A stretch of DNA of 64,000 bases from Variovorax paradoxus (GTDB taxonomy: Bacteria; Pseudomonadota; Gammaproteobacteria; Burkholderiales; Burkholderiaceae_C), in assembly GCA_016806145.1 (NCBI GenBank), contig CP063167.1, positions 554,501 to 618,500 of the forward strand, given 5' to 3'. Within the stretch, counting starts at the first letter, position 1; every line of letters starts with the position of its first letter. The translations under genes were made by a program, and so were the position numbers. Shown here piece by piece: positions 45,143 through 53,903 of the stretch. Under the pieces are notes generated by a model. The model had not been told where the DNA came from. It searched no databases and saw only the letters and a program-made list of their open reading frames with translations.

Positions 45143-46666
45143 ATGCGCCCGCCGATGCCGACCTCCATTCTCACCACTCCGACACCGGCCCCGGCCGATG
45201 CCGCCACGCGCGGCGCCACCCTGGCCGCGGCCTGCCTCTCGATGGCCGCGATCGCGATGTCGATCACCGCCGCGGGCGTGGCGCTGGTGCCGATCGGCGC
45301 GGCCTTCGGCATCGGCTTCGGCGCGCTGCAATGGGTGCTCAACCTCTTCGTGCTGAGCTTCGCCGCCTTCCTGCTGCCGGCCGGCGCGCTCGCCGACCGC
45401 ATCGGCCAGCGCCGCAGCTTCATCGCGGGCGGCGCGATCTTCAGCGCCTTCACGCTGATGGCCGTGCTGGCCACGCGCACCGAATGGCTGCTGGCCGCGC
45501 GCTTCCTGCAGGGCGCCGGCGGTGCGCTGCTCGCGGCCAGCGGTCCGGCCGCGCTCACGGCCGTGTTCCATGGCGAGGCCGAACGCAAGCGCGCCTTCGG
45601 CTGGCTCGGCAGCTGCGGCGGTGTTGGCCTCACGCTGGGCGCATTGCTGTCGGGCGCCGCGGCCACGCAGGGCGGCTGGCGCGCGGCGCTCGCGATCCAT
45701 CTGCCGCTGGTGTTGGCCGCGCTTGTGCTCGCGCTGTGGAATTTCCGCGGCCATGCGGGCCGGGTGGTGCACACGCGCTTCGATCTCGGGGGCGCGGTGC
45801 TGGGCTTCACGACCATCGCGGCCGCGATGGCCTTCGGCATCCTCGGTGCCGAGCGTGGGTGGGGCGCGAGCGCCGTGCTCGCCTGTCTGGCGATCGCCCT
45901 CGTCGCGGGGTCGCTGTTCGCGCGCTCGCAACGCCGGCACCCGGCACCGCTGCTGCCCCGCGCCCTGCTGCGCAACCGCGGCTTCGTGTTCGCTTGCCTG
46001 CTTACGTTGCTGTTCACCACGGTGTGGGTCGCGATGTTCATCTACGTGCCGCTGCACCAGCAGGCCGCGCGCGGCCACGACGCGGACCATGCGGGCCGCA
46101 CCCTGCTCGCGCTGCTGATGCCCGCGATGGTGATGCCGGCCCTCGCCTCGCGCCTGGCCGTGCGCATCGGCACGCGGTCCGTGCTGGTCGGTGGCTGCCT
46201 CGCGATGGCGGCCGGCCTGGGCCTGTTGTATCTGGCGTGGGCCGATCTCTCGCGTCCCGCCGCGCTCGAATGGCTGGCGCTGGCCCTGTGCGGCAGCGGC
46301 GCCGGCTGCCTCTACGGCCTGCTCGACTATCTCGCGATGGCCAGCCTGCCGAACGCGCTGGCCGGCACCGGCTCGGCCACCTTCAACGTGCTGCGGCTGC
46401 TCGGCGATGCGCTCGGCGCCATCGTGCCGGGCGCGGTGCTGGTGCTGGTGCAGGCGCTGGCGCCGCGGCTCGCGGCCGCCATCGGCGAGCCCGTGACGCG
46501 CGAGATGCTCAACGCCGTGGCGGCCGGGCAGTTCGGCGCGCTGGCCTCGGGCGGCGCGGCGGCGGCCGAGGCCTTTCGCAGTGCGATCGCGTCCGTGCCC
46601 GCAGTGCTGGCCGTGGGGGTGCTGCTCGGCGCCGTGCTGGCGTGGTGGCGCGCCGAGCGAACTTGA
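45143..46666 (+). CDS. MFS drug/metabolite efflux transporter (DHA2-like, 14 helices)
   Basis: A 507-residue inner-membrane protein. The first helix is preceded by a short polar segment (residues 1-25). LPAGALADRIGQRRSFIAGG is the loop 2-3 signature of the major facilitator family, and RFLQGAGGALLAASGPAALTAVF is motif C-like of antiporters. The length and helix count suit the DHA2 group. ATGs at 45143 and 45155 are both possible. The upstream operator-like site suggests induction by the divergent LysR protein. Confidence 0.88.
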   Translation: MRPPMPTSILTTPTPAPADAATRGATLAAACLSMAAIAMSITAAGVALVPIGAAFGIGFGALQWVLNLFVLSFAAFLLPAGALADRIGQRRSFIAGGAIFSAFTLMAVLATRTEWLLAARFLQGAGGALLAASGPAALTAVFHGEAERKRAFGWLGSCGGVGLTLGALLSGAAATQGGWRAALAIHLPLVLAALVLALWNFRGHAGRVVHTRFDLGGAVLGFTTIAAAMAFGILGAERGWGASAVLACLAIALVAGSLFARSQRRHPAPLLPRALLRNRGFVFACLLTLLFTTVWVAMFIYVPLHQQAARGHDADHAGRTLLALLMPAMVMPALASRLAVRIGTRSVLVGGCLAMAAGLGLLYLAWADLSRPAALEWLALALCGSGAGCLYGLLDYLAMASLPNALAGTGSATFNVLRLLGDALGAIVPGAVLVLVQALAPRLAAAIGEPVTREMLNAVAAGQFGALASGGAAAAEAFRSAIASVPAVLAVGVLLGAVLAWWRAERT

Positions 46667-46736
46667 AGGGACGGCCCCGCAATCCATCGCGCCCTACACT
46701 GCCGGCCGATGGTTCCCGTCCCCTTCCCACCTCGCC

Positions 46737-47450
46737 ATGCCTGAGCGCCTGACCTCCTGCTTCTGGCACGGCGATGCCTTGCGCAGCCGCAGCGTGAGCG
46801 ATGTCGTGCTCGCGTCGAGGCTGGAGATTCCCGAGCCGCCGGCACGCCTGCTCGCCGACTGGCGGCGCGACGCGAGCACGCAGCTGATGCTCGAGCCCGG
46901 CGATGTCGAGCCGCTGTCGCTGGCGCGCGCGAGAACGCGCTGGCCCGACTACGGCCGCTGCGTGCAGGCGGTGGCCGACTGGGCCCGATCACGAGGACTG
47001 CCCGGCCTGCCAGGCGACGCCGACGTGGCACTGATGGCCTGCCGCGGCGCGCGCTATCACCACGACGGCGCGCAATACGGTGGCGCGCTGTTCTGCAACC
47101 TCTTCCTCGGCGAGGACCTCGGCCTCGACGTGCACTTCCCCTCGGCCGGCGTGCGCATTCCGCTCGCGCGCGGCACGGTCATGCTGTTCGACACCTGCCA
47201 GCCGCACGCGGTCATACGGCGCGATGGCGAGGGATTCGATGCCGCGGACTTCGGCGCGGAGCGCGACACCCTGCAGGTGTTCCTGACCTGGGAGCTGCCG
47301 ATCGAGGACGAGGCGCTGGTCCGCGCGATGGGGATCCGCTTCGACGTCGATCCCTCGACCGCATCGCGGCTGACGCAAGAGCAGGTGCTGGTGAACGGCG
47401 AAGCGGCGACGCCGGACCCCGCGTCGGGTCGCTGGATCCGCGCCGTCTGA
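46737..47450 (+). CDS. 2OG-Fe(II) oxygenase-like protein
   Basis: A 237-residue protein. The predicted iron ligands are His108-X-Asp110 in RYHHDGAQY and His157 in CQPHAVIRR, with the following Arg placed to bind 2-oxoglutarate. LFCNLFLGEDLGLDVHFP and RGTVMLFDTCQPH form the beta-barrel core as in prolyl-hydroxylase-like proteins. The substrate is unknown. It follows the MFS gene on the same strand by 70 bp but need not be functionally linked to it. Confidence 0.75.
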   Translation: MPERLTSCFWHGDALRSRSVSDVVLASRLEIPEPPARLLADWRRDASTQLMLEPGDVEPLSLARARTRWPDYGRCVQAVADWARSRGLPGLPGDADVALMACRGARYHHDGAQYGGALFCNLFLGEDLGLDVHFPSAGVRIPLARGTVMLFDTCQPHAVIRRDGEGFDAADFGAERDTLQVFLTWELPIEDEALVRAMGIRFDVDPSTASRLTQEQVLVNGEAATPDPASGRWIRAV

Positions 47451-47481
47451 ACGCGCCGTCCGATCGCCCCGGCTCGCGTCC

Positions 47482-47510
47482 GCGAGCAATGACTTTTGAT
47501 CATTTCTCGC
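47482..47510. promoter_or_regulatory. Inverted repeat upstream of the lactonase operon
   Basis: GCGAGCAATGA (47482-47492) and TCATTTCTCGC (47500-47510) match at 10 of 11 positions around CTTTTGA. The repeat lies 32 bp after the 2OG-oxygenase stop and 115 bp before the lactonase ATG. It could be an operator or a terminator hairpin; no T-tract follows. Confidence 0.4.
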
Positions 47511-47624
47511 ATGAGTTAATTGTGATTGAGCCGCCACAGCCCCTCACGTATCTTCAGCGCTCGAATCATTGAGAGACAAGCCCTTTTCGAGCCGCATGGC
47601 ATCGAAGGCGGCACGAAGGAACGC

Positions 47625-48530
47625 ATGAGAATTCTGGCCGAGGGTCTGCAATTTCCTGAAGGGCCGGTGGCGCTGGGCGACGGCTCGGTGCTGCTGGTCG
47701 AGATGCGCGCGGGCCTCGTCGTGCGGATCTCGCCCGATGGCGAGCGCCACATCGTTGCCGACTGCGGCGGCGGTCCGAACGGCGCGGCGATCGGACCCGA
47801 CGGCGCGCTCTACGTCTGCGACAACGGCGGCAGCGCCTATGTGCCGGGCCGCTTCACCTCGACCGGGCCCGCGGCCGACTACGAAGGCGGCAGCATCCGC
47901 CGCTTCGACCTGCGCACGGGCGCGCACACGCTGCTCTACACGCATCGCGACGGCCATCGGCTGTCGTCGCCCAACGACCTCGTCTTCGATGCGCACGGCG
48001 GCTTCTACTTCACCGACTTCGGCAAGAAGCATGCGCGGCTGCGCGACTCCGGCGGCGTCTACTACGCGCTGCCCGACGGCTCGCGCATCGTCGAGGTGGC
48101 CTATCCGCTGCTGTCGCCGAACGGCATCGGCCTCTCGCCCGATGCGCGCGTGCTCTACGTGGCCGAGACCGAGACGGCGCGGCTGTGGGCCTTCGACATC
48201 GTCGAGCCCGGCGTGGTGCGCAAGCATCCCTTTCCCTCGCCGCATGGCGGGCGCATCGTCTGCGGACTGCCGGGCTTCCAGCGCTTCGACAGCCTCGCGC
48301 TCGAGGCCGGCGGCAACATCTGCGTCGCCACGCTGATCACCGGCGCGGTCTCGGTCATCGCGCCCGACGGCACGCTGCTGCGGCAGGTGGTCTTCCCCGA
48401 CAGCTACGTCACCAACCTCTGCTTCGCCGGGCCCGACATGCAGACCGCCTACGTCACGCTGTCGGGCACGGGACAGCTCGCCTCGCTGCCCTGGCCCGCG
48501 CCGGGCCTGCGGCTGCATTTCAACGCGTAG
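47625..48530 (+). CDS. SMP-30/gluconolactonase family lactonase
   Basis: A 301-residue six-bladed beta-propeller. The start at 47625 has AAGGA five bases upstream and is followed by LAEGLQFPEGPVAL, in which Glu is a metal ligand. Asn and Asp ligands are in SSPNDLVFDAHGGFYFTDFG, PNGIGLSPDARVLYVAET and FDSLALEAGGNICVATL. Members hydrolyse sugar lactones or other lactones. It leads a plus-strand operon with a Bug receptor, a YciI-like protein and a secreted hydrolase, so uptake and opening of a lactone or ester is the likely theme. Confidence 0.9.
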   Translation: MRILAEGLQFPEGPVALGDGSVLLVEMRAGLVVRISPDGERHIVADCGGGPNGAAIGPDGALYVCDNGGSAYVPGRFTSTGPAADYEGGSIRRFDLRTGAHTLLYTHRDGHRLSSPNDLVFDAHGGFYFTDFGKKHARLRDSGGVYYALPDGSRIVEVAYPLLSPNGIGLSPDARVLYVAETETARLWAFDIVEPGVVRKHPFPSPHGGRIVCGLPGFQRFDSLALEAGGNICVATLITGAVSVIAPDGTLLRQVVFPDSYVTNLCFAGPDMQTAYVTLSGTGQLASLPWPAPGLRLHFNA

Positions 48531-48569
48531 CCCCGGGGCACGCGCACTAGAACACCCCTGGAGACACCC

Positions 48570-49538
48570 ATGATCCGCCGCGAATTCATCGCCACCCTGG
48601 CCGGCGCCTGCGCTGCTGCCGCCCTGCCGCCGGCACGCGCCGCGGCGCCCTATCCGAGCCGTCATGTGCGCGTGGTCGTGCCCTTCACCGCGGGTGGCGG
48701 CACCGACGTGGTGGCGCGCGCGATCGCGATGGGGCTGTCGGAGTCGATGGGCCAGTCCTTCTTCATCGACAACAAGCCCGGTGCCAGCACCTTGATCGGC
48801 TCGGAGCTGGTGGCCAAGGCGACGCCCGATGGCTACACGCTGCTGGTCGCGAGCGTGCCGCATGCCACCAACCCGTGGATGATGAAGAGCATGCCCTTCG
48901 ACACCGCGAAGGCCTTCGCGCCGATCGGCCTCGCGGTGCAGTCGCCGTTCATCATGGTGGCCTCGTCCACCTCGTCGATCCAGTCCTTCGACGACGCGCT
49001 CGCGGCGGCGCGCTCGAAGCGCCTGTCCTTCGCCTCCACCGGCAGCGGCACGGCCGACCACCTGTCGATGGAACTGCTGGCGCTGCAGTCGGGCGTGACG
49101 ATGACGCACGTGCCCTACAAGGGCACCGGCCCCGCGCTGGCCGACCTGATGGGCGGCCACGTCGACCTGATGTTCGCGAACGTGGTCGCGGCCGCGCCGC
49201 TCGTGAAGTCGGGCAAGCTGCGCGCGCTGGCCGCATCGACCGCGCGGCGCTCGCCCTCGCTGCCCGAGGTGCGCACCGTCGCCGAGGCCACGGGCAAGCC
49301 CTTCGACGTCAGTGCCTGGACCGGCGTGCTCGCGCCCGCGGGCACCGACGCGGCCATCGTGGAGCGCCTGAGCACCGAGGTGCGCAAGGCCCTGCAGACG
49401 CGCGCCACGCGCGAGGCTCTGACGGTGAACGGCGCCGAGCCGGTGGGCAGCACGCCGGCGGAGTTCCAGGCCTTCATCGCGCGCGAGATGAAGACCTGGG
49501 GCGAGATCATCGCCAAGGCCGGCATCACGCCGAGCTGA
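48570..49538 (+). CDS. Bug/TctC-family solute receptor of the lactonase operon
   Basis: A 322-residue receptor. Its leader begins MIRREFIATLAGACAAAALP, an Arg-Arg pair before the hydrophobic stretch, so Tat export is possible besides Sec. Motifs are VVPFTAGGGTDVVARAIA, IDNKPGASTLIGSELVA, PDGYTLLVAS and [18 protein letters not shown]. It lies 39 bp after the lactonase gene. Confidence 0.9.
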   Translation: MIRREFIATLAGACAAAALPPARAAAPYPSRHVRVVVPFTAGGGTDVVARAIAMGLSESMGQSFFIDNKPGASTLIGSELVAKATPDGYTLLVASVPHATNPWMMKSMPFDTAKAFAPIGLAVQSPFIMVASSTSSIQSFDDALAAARSKRLSFASTGSGTADHLSMELLALQSGVTMTHVPYKGTGPALADLMGGHVDLMFANVVAAAPLVKSGKLRALAASTARRSPSLPEVRTVAEATGKPFDVSAWTGVLAPAGTDAAIVERLSTEVRKALQTRATREALTVNGAEPVGSTPAEFQAFIAREMKTWGEIIAKAGITPS

Positions 49539-49551
49539 ACCGGAGCGCCGC

Positions 49552-49845
49552 ATGCCCTACGTCATCCTCGCGCTCGACCAGCCCGACGCACAGGCGCTGC
49601 GCGAAACGCTCAAGCCGGCGCACCTCGACTACCTGAGCGAGCGGCAGCAACGCATGCTGGCCGGCGGCGCGGTGCTCGACGAGCACGGCCGCGCGATCGG
49701 CGCGCTGATCATCGTGGACGCCGACGACCGCGCGGACGCGGAACGCTTCATCGGCGACGACCCCTTCGCGCAAGGCGGCCTGTTCGCCTCGGTGCGCGTC
49801 ATGCCCTGGCGGCAGGCCTTCTTCGACCGCCGCCGCACGAAGTGA
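49552..49845 (+). CDS. YciI-family protein
   Basis: A 97-residue protein of the YciI fold (dimeric alpha-beta barrel, related to muconolactone isomerase). It has YVILALDQPDAQALRE, the conserved His-Asp pair in HLDYLSER, LAGGAVLDEHG and ADAERFIGDDPFAQGGLF. Such proteins are suspected isomerases, lyases or dehydrochlorinases in aromatic and lactone pathways. It lies 13 bp after the Bug gene. Confidence 0.88.
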   Translation: MPYVILALDQPDAQALRETLKPAHLDYLSERQQRMLAGGAVLDEHGRAIGALIIVDADDRADAERFIGDDPFAQGGLFASVRVMPWRQAFFDRRRTK

Positions 49846-49919
49846 ACGGTCCCGCCTCGGCGTGACCGGCACCGGGCGTTCACCGCGCCCGTTTTTCCGA
49901 CACAGACAACGGAGACACC

Positions 49920-50951
49920 ATGAAGCGAATCGGGAAAGTCGCGGCCACCGCCGCGGCCGTGTGCATCGCGGCGGCGCTGCCGGCACAGGCGCAAGTGCTC
50001 AAGGAGTTCGGCAGCTTCCACGTCGGCGGCCGGCAGGTCACGCTCGACGGCTACCCCGTCACCGAGAGCGTGTTCACGCAGGGCGCGAAGCCCACGCGCG
50101 TCGATCCCAACGGCGACTTCGAGGTCGAGCAGATGTACGTGCAGTACCTCGTGCCCGAACCCACGCGCGCGAAGTACCCGCTGCTGATGTGGCACGGCGG
50201 CGGCCTCACCGGCGTGACCTGGGACACCAAGCCCGACGGGCAGCCCGGCTGGATGCAGTACTTCTTCCGCCAGGGCCATCCGGTGTACGTGTCGGACGCG
50301 GTCGAGCGCGGCCGCGCCTCGTGGGCGCGCTATCCCGAGATCTTCAAGGGCCCGCCCTTCTTCCGCACCAAGAAGGAAGCCTGGGAGACCTTCCGCATGG
50401 GGCCCGAGGGCTCGTACAGCCTCGATCCCGCCAAGCGCACCGCCTATCCCGAGGGCAAGTTTCCCGGCGCCTACCTCGACCAGTTCGCCAAGCAGTTCGT
50501 GCCGCGCTGGACCGTGAACGACGGCCCCACGCTGGCGGCCTACAACGCCGAGATCCAGAAGGTCGGACCCGCGGTGGTCATGGTGCACAGCCAGGCCGGC
50601 AACTTCGGCTTCCAGGCCGCGCTCGCCGCGCCGGACAAGGTGCGCGCCGTGATCGCCATCGAGCCCGCGGGCGCGCCGCCACCCGGCCCCGCGCTCGACA
50701 GCCTCAAGAACATCCCGATGCTCATCATCTGGGGCGACAACGTCGACAAGCAGGAGATCTGGATCCGCCAGCAGCCGGCCTCGCGGGCCTTCGCGGACGA
50801 CCTCAACGCGCGCGGCGGCAAGGTCGAATGGATCGAGCTGCCGAAGATCGGCATCCGCGGCAACAGCCACATGACGATGATGGACACCAATTCCGACCAC
50901 ATCGCGGCGCTGATTCAGGACTGGATGAAGCGCAACGGTCTGATGCGCTGA
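49920..50951 (+). CDS. Secreted alpha/beta-hydrolase
   Basis: A 343-residue protein with a signal peptide (cleavage near AQA-Q, residue about 25). The oxyanion region is LLMWHGGGLTG, the nucleophile is Ser224 in VHSQAGNFG, and the C-terminal His is probably in GNSHMTMMDTNSDHIA. The nucleophile elbow is H-S-Q-A-G rather than the usual GXSXG. It would cleave an ester outside the cytoplasmic membrane and so supply the receptor and lactonase encoded upstream. Confidence 0.85.
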   Translation: MKRIGKVAATAAAVCIAAALPAQAQVLKEFGSFHVGGRQVTLDGYPVTESVFTQGAKPTRVDPNGDFEVEQMYVQYLVPEPTRAKYPLLMWHGGGLTGVTWDTKPDGQPGWMQYFFRQGHPVYVSDAVERGRASWARYPEIFKGPPFFRTKKEAWETFRMGPEGSYSLDPAKRTAYPEGKFPGAYLDQFAKQFVPRWTVNDGPTLAAYNAEIQKVGPAVVMVHSQAGNFGFQAALAAPDKVRAVIAIEPAGAPPPGPALDSLKNIPMLIIWGDNVDKQEIWIRQQPASRAFADDLNARGGKVEWIELPKIGIRGNSHMTMMDTNSDHIAALIQDWMKRNGLMR

Positions 50952-50979
50952 GCGCGGTCGCGGCCCTCGGCCGCGTGCC

Positions 50980-51435
50980 TCAGCCGCCAGCGGGCCGCGC
51001 CCTGCGCTCGAACATGGGCACCGTCACGCCCCTGGCCTCGCTGCCGTCGGCCTTCCATACCAGCGTGTCGGCCGGGAACTCGTCCTTGCGCGTCATCGCA
51101 TCGACCCTGGACGCGACCAGCGCCACGGCCTCCTTGACCTCGGGGTTCCACGCGAAGACGCCCGCGCGGCCATACCAGACCACCGGCGTGGCGGCGTCGA
51201 GGCGGCGATCGGGGCACATGGTGATGCGGCGCTGCGCGAGCACGCGCAGGGCACCGACGCCCACGGCGCGGATGCCGGGCCGGGTGTGCTCGGCGGAGTG
51301 GCCGGGACACACGCGCGCCGCCTGCTCGATCGCGTTGTCATAGACCTGGGCATCGCTCTGTGCGCGGGCCTGGAAGGCGACGAGGGCGCCGAGCAGGGCG
51401 AGGCCGGAAACCGGCCATGAGAGACGGTGGGGCAT
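50980..51435 (-). CDS. Exported hypothetical protein
   Basis: A 151-residue protein with a signal peptide (cleavage near ARAQS, residue about 26). The mature part has two Cys (ARVCPGH and TMCPDRR) that could form a disulfide, followed by VVWYGRAGVFAWNPEVKEAVAL. I do not recognise the family. It converges with the hydrolase operon (28 bp between stops) and is divergent from the bestrophin-like gene. Confidence 0.7.
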   Translation of the reverse strand: MPHRLSWPVSGLALLGALVAFQARAQSDAQVYDNAIEQAARVCPGHSAEHTRPGIRAVGVGALRVLAQRRITMCPDRRLDAATPVVWYGRAGVFAWNPEVKEAVALVASRVDAMTRKDEFPADTLVWKADGSEARGVTVPMFERRARPAGG

Positions 51436-51563
51436 GCGAATCTTCCTCCTGGTTCATTCATCGGTCGACGAACAGATCGCCGGATGCATTCTTGCAAACG
51501 CCGCGCGGGCCGCCTGTAGGCCGACGACGCACCGGCCGCGGCGCTGGCGATAATGGCCGCCCC

Positions 51564-52475
51564 ATGATCGTCCGCCCCCGTCCCCACTGGCTGCGCATGC
51601 TGTTCGTCTGGCATGGCTCGGTGCTGTCGTCGATCGTGCCGCAGCTGTTGTGGACCACCGGCTTCGCGATCCTCGTGACCGTGCTGCACGGCCGGCTGTT
51701 CCAGTGGAAGGTGCCGCTGAACTTCGTGCCCTTCTCGCTGATCGGGCTCACGCTCGCGATCTTCCTGGGCTTTCGCAACGGCACGAGCTATGCGCGCTAC
51801 TGGGAGGCGCGCACGCTCTGGGGCACGCTGCTCAACGAAACGCGCACGCTGGTGCGCCAGCTGATCACGCTGCTGCCCTCGCGCGAAGGCACCGAACTGC
51901 CGGTCGCGCGGCTCATCGCCTTCGTGCATGCGCTGCGGCATCAACTGCGCGGCACCGATGCCGCGGCTGACCTCGCGCGACTGCTGCCGGAAGCAGACCG
52001 CGCGCGGCTGCGGTCCGTGCGCTTCAAGCCCGCCGTGCTGCTGCTGATGGTCGGCGAATGGCTGCAGGCGCAGCGACTGCAGGGCCGGCTCGCGCCCGAG
52101 CTCGCGCCGGCCATCGAGCTGCCGCTGGGCCGGCTCACCGAGGCCCTGGGCGGCTGCGAGCGCATCGCGGGCACGCCGATCCCGTTCACCTATGCGGTCA
52201 TCATCCACCGCACCATCTACCTATATTGCGTGCTGCTGCCCTTCGGGCTGGTCGATGCGATCGGCGCGATGACGCCGGTGGTGGTGGCCTTCATCGCCTA
52301 CACCTTCTTCGCGCTCGAGGCGCTCGGCGCGGAGATCGAGGAGCCCTTCGGCATGGAGCCCAACGACCTCGCGCTCGATGCGATGTCGGACACCATCGAT
52401 GCGAGCGTGCGCGAGATGATGGGCGAGACGCTGCCGGCGCCGAGCGCGAAGGGCGTGGGGTACGTGCAGACCTAG
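51564..52475 (+). CDS. Bestrophin/UPF0187-family membrane channel protein
   Basis: A 303-residue inner-membrane protein with helices at about residues 22-45 and 50-65 and two more between about 210 and 265. The family core GFRNGTSYARYWEARTLWGTLLNETRTL is present, as are IPFTYAVIIHRTIYLYCVLLPFG and the C-terminal EEPFGMEPNDLALDAM. Bacterial bestrophin homologues are pentameric ion channels. No metabolic link to the neighbours is apparent. It converges with the Bug gene at 52495 with no terminator visible in the 19-bp gap. Confidence 0.9.
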   Translation: MIVRPRPHWLRMLFVWHGSVLSSIVPQLLWTTGFAILVTVLHGRLFQWKVPLNFVPFSLIGLTLAIFLGFRNGTSYARYWEARTLWGTLLNETRTLVRQLITLLPSREGTELPVARLIAFVHALRHQLRGTDAAADLARLLPEADRARLRSVRFKPAVLLLMVGEWLQAQRLQGRLAPELAPAIELPLGRLTEALGGCERIAGTPIPFTYAVIIHRTIYLYCVLLPFGLVDAIGAMTPVVVAFIAYTFFALEALGAEIEEPFGMEPNDLALDAMSDTIDASVREMMGETLPAPSAKGVGYVQT

Positions 52476-52494
52476 GAGTCTGCGGGCCATTCGC

Positions 52495-53475
52495 TCAATC
52501 GAGTCGGATGTTCTTGTCGCGGATCAGCTGGCGCCAGCGCACCGACTCGCGCCGGACCTCCGCCGCCATCTGCTCGGGCGTCGAGACCACGGGCTCGGCA
52601 TAGGCGAGCCGGAGCTTCTCGATCAGCGCGGGATCGCGGCTCGCACGGGTGATCTCCTCGTTCAGGCGAGCGACGATCTCGCGCGGCGTCTTCGCGGGCG
52701 CCCAGAAGCCCTGGAAGCTCGCGACGTCGGCACCGGGCACGAGCTCGGCGATGTTCGGCACCTCGGGCGTGGCGGGGTTTCGCTGGCCGTAGCCCCAGAC
52801 CGCGAGGGCCCGCACGCGGCCCTCCTTCATGAACGGAATGGCATTCGCGGCCGGCTCCCAGACCAGCGGAACGGTGCCGGCCGCCACGTCGGTGAGCGCG
52901 CCGCCCTTGTAGGGCACGTGGAGCATCTCGACCTTCTCCTGCGCCAGCACCAGCTCCATGACCAGATGCGGAAAGCCACCGAGCCCGTACGAGGCGTAGC
53001 TGTACCTGCCGGGCGCCGCGCGCGCCAGGGCCATCGCTTCCTGCAGCGTCCTGGCCGGGAAGTCCCGCGCGGTCACGAGGTACAGGCCGTTGCGCACCGT
53101 CTGCGCGACGGGCGCGAAATCCTTGTCGACATCGAAGGGCAGCCTCGCGAAGGCGTGGGGGTTGCTCACGAAGGAATTCGAGACCGCGTAGAGCAGCGTG
53201 TAGCCGTCGGCCGGCGCCTTGGCCACCGTGTCCTGCGCGATGTTGCCGGTGGCGCCGGGCTTGTTGTCCACCAACACCGGTTGCCCGAGCGCCTTCGACA
53301 GCTTCTCGCCGTACATGCGCGCGATGACGTCCGCGGCCAGGCCGGCGGGCAGCCCGATGACGATGCGGATGGGCCGCGTCGGCCAGTTCGCCTGGGCGGT
53401 GGCCGCGACGCTCGCCAGCGCGAGCACGCCCGCGGCCAGCAGCCTGCGAATGGAAAGGGAATGGGATTGGCTCAT
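52495..53475 (-). CDS. Bug/TctC-family solute receptor of the deacetylase operon
   Basis: A 326-residue receptor with a signal peptide (cleavage near AQAN, residue about 29). Motifs are IVIGLPAGLAADVIARMYGEKL, VDNKPGATGNIAQDTVA, ADGYTLLYAVS and LHVPYKGGALTDVAAG. The usual PFPAGG segment is changed to GLPAGL. It is the last gene of a four-gene minus-strand operon. Confidence 0.9.
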   Translation of the reverse strand: MSQSHSLSIRRLLAAGVLALASVAATAQANWPTRPIRIVIGLPAGLAADVIARMYGEKLSKALGQPVLVDNKPGATGNIAQDTVAKAPADGYTLLYAVSNSFVSNPHAFARLPFDVDKDFAPVAQTVRNGLYLVTARDFPARTLQEAMALARAAPGRYSYASYGLGGFPHLVMELVLAQEKVEMLHVPYKGGALTDVAAGTVPLVWEPAANAIPFMKEGRVRALAVWGYGQRNPATPEVPNIAELVPGADVASFQGFWAPAKTPREIVARLNEEITRASRDPALIEKLRLAYAEPVVSTPEQMAAEVRRESVRWRQLIRDKNIRLD

Positions 53476-53502
53476 GTCTGTCTCCTGGGCTCTGGTGGCC
53501 GC

Positions 53503-53820
53503 TCAATAGTTCGGGCTGAACGCCGCGGGTTTCAGGAGCTTCGACTCCTGCGTCTCGATGAAGCGGAAGATCTTCGGCGCGTAGGCCTGCCACTGCGGAT
53601 CGGCCGACAGGGCGGCGCGGCGCCGGTCGCGGTCCGCGAGGTCGTCGTAGGCCCACAGGTGGACGATCTCGTTGAGCGGTCCGAACTCGGTGTGGAAGTA
53701 GCCGATCATGCGGCCCAGGTGCTGGCGTTGCAGCGCCAACCCACCCTCGTGCTCGTAGGTGTGGAGGTAGTCGCGCACGGTGCCCGCGCGCACGCGGTAG
53801 GTGCGTTGTTCGACGATCAT
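53503..53820 (-). CDS. NIPSNAP-family protein
   Basis: A 105-residue dimeric alpha-beta-barrel-like protein. It has VEQRTYRVRAGTVRDYLHTYE, MIGYFHTEFGPLNEIVHLWAYDDLADRDRRRAAL and the C-terminal region WQAYAPKIFRFIETQESKLL, as in NIPSNAP proteins. The family's biochemical role is poorly known; members recur in catabolic operons. It lies 27 bp before the Bug gene. Confidence 0.9.
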   Translation of the reverse strand: MIVEQRTYRVRAGTVRDYLHTYEHEGGLALQRQHLGRMIGYFHTEFGPLNEIVHLWAYDDLADRDRRRAALSADPQWQAYAPKIFRFIETQESKLLKPAAFSPNY

Positions 53821-53903
53821 CGGTGGTCCTTTTCTCGGGGCGTGCGGGTCCCCGCGGCGCCGGCCCGAGGCCTGGCATCGCTGCGGGGACGACGCGGGTC
53901 GCG

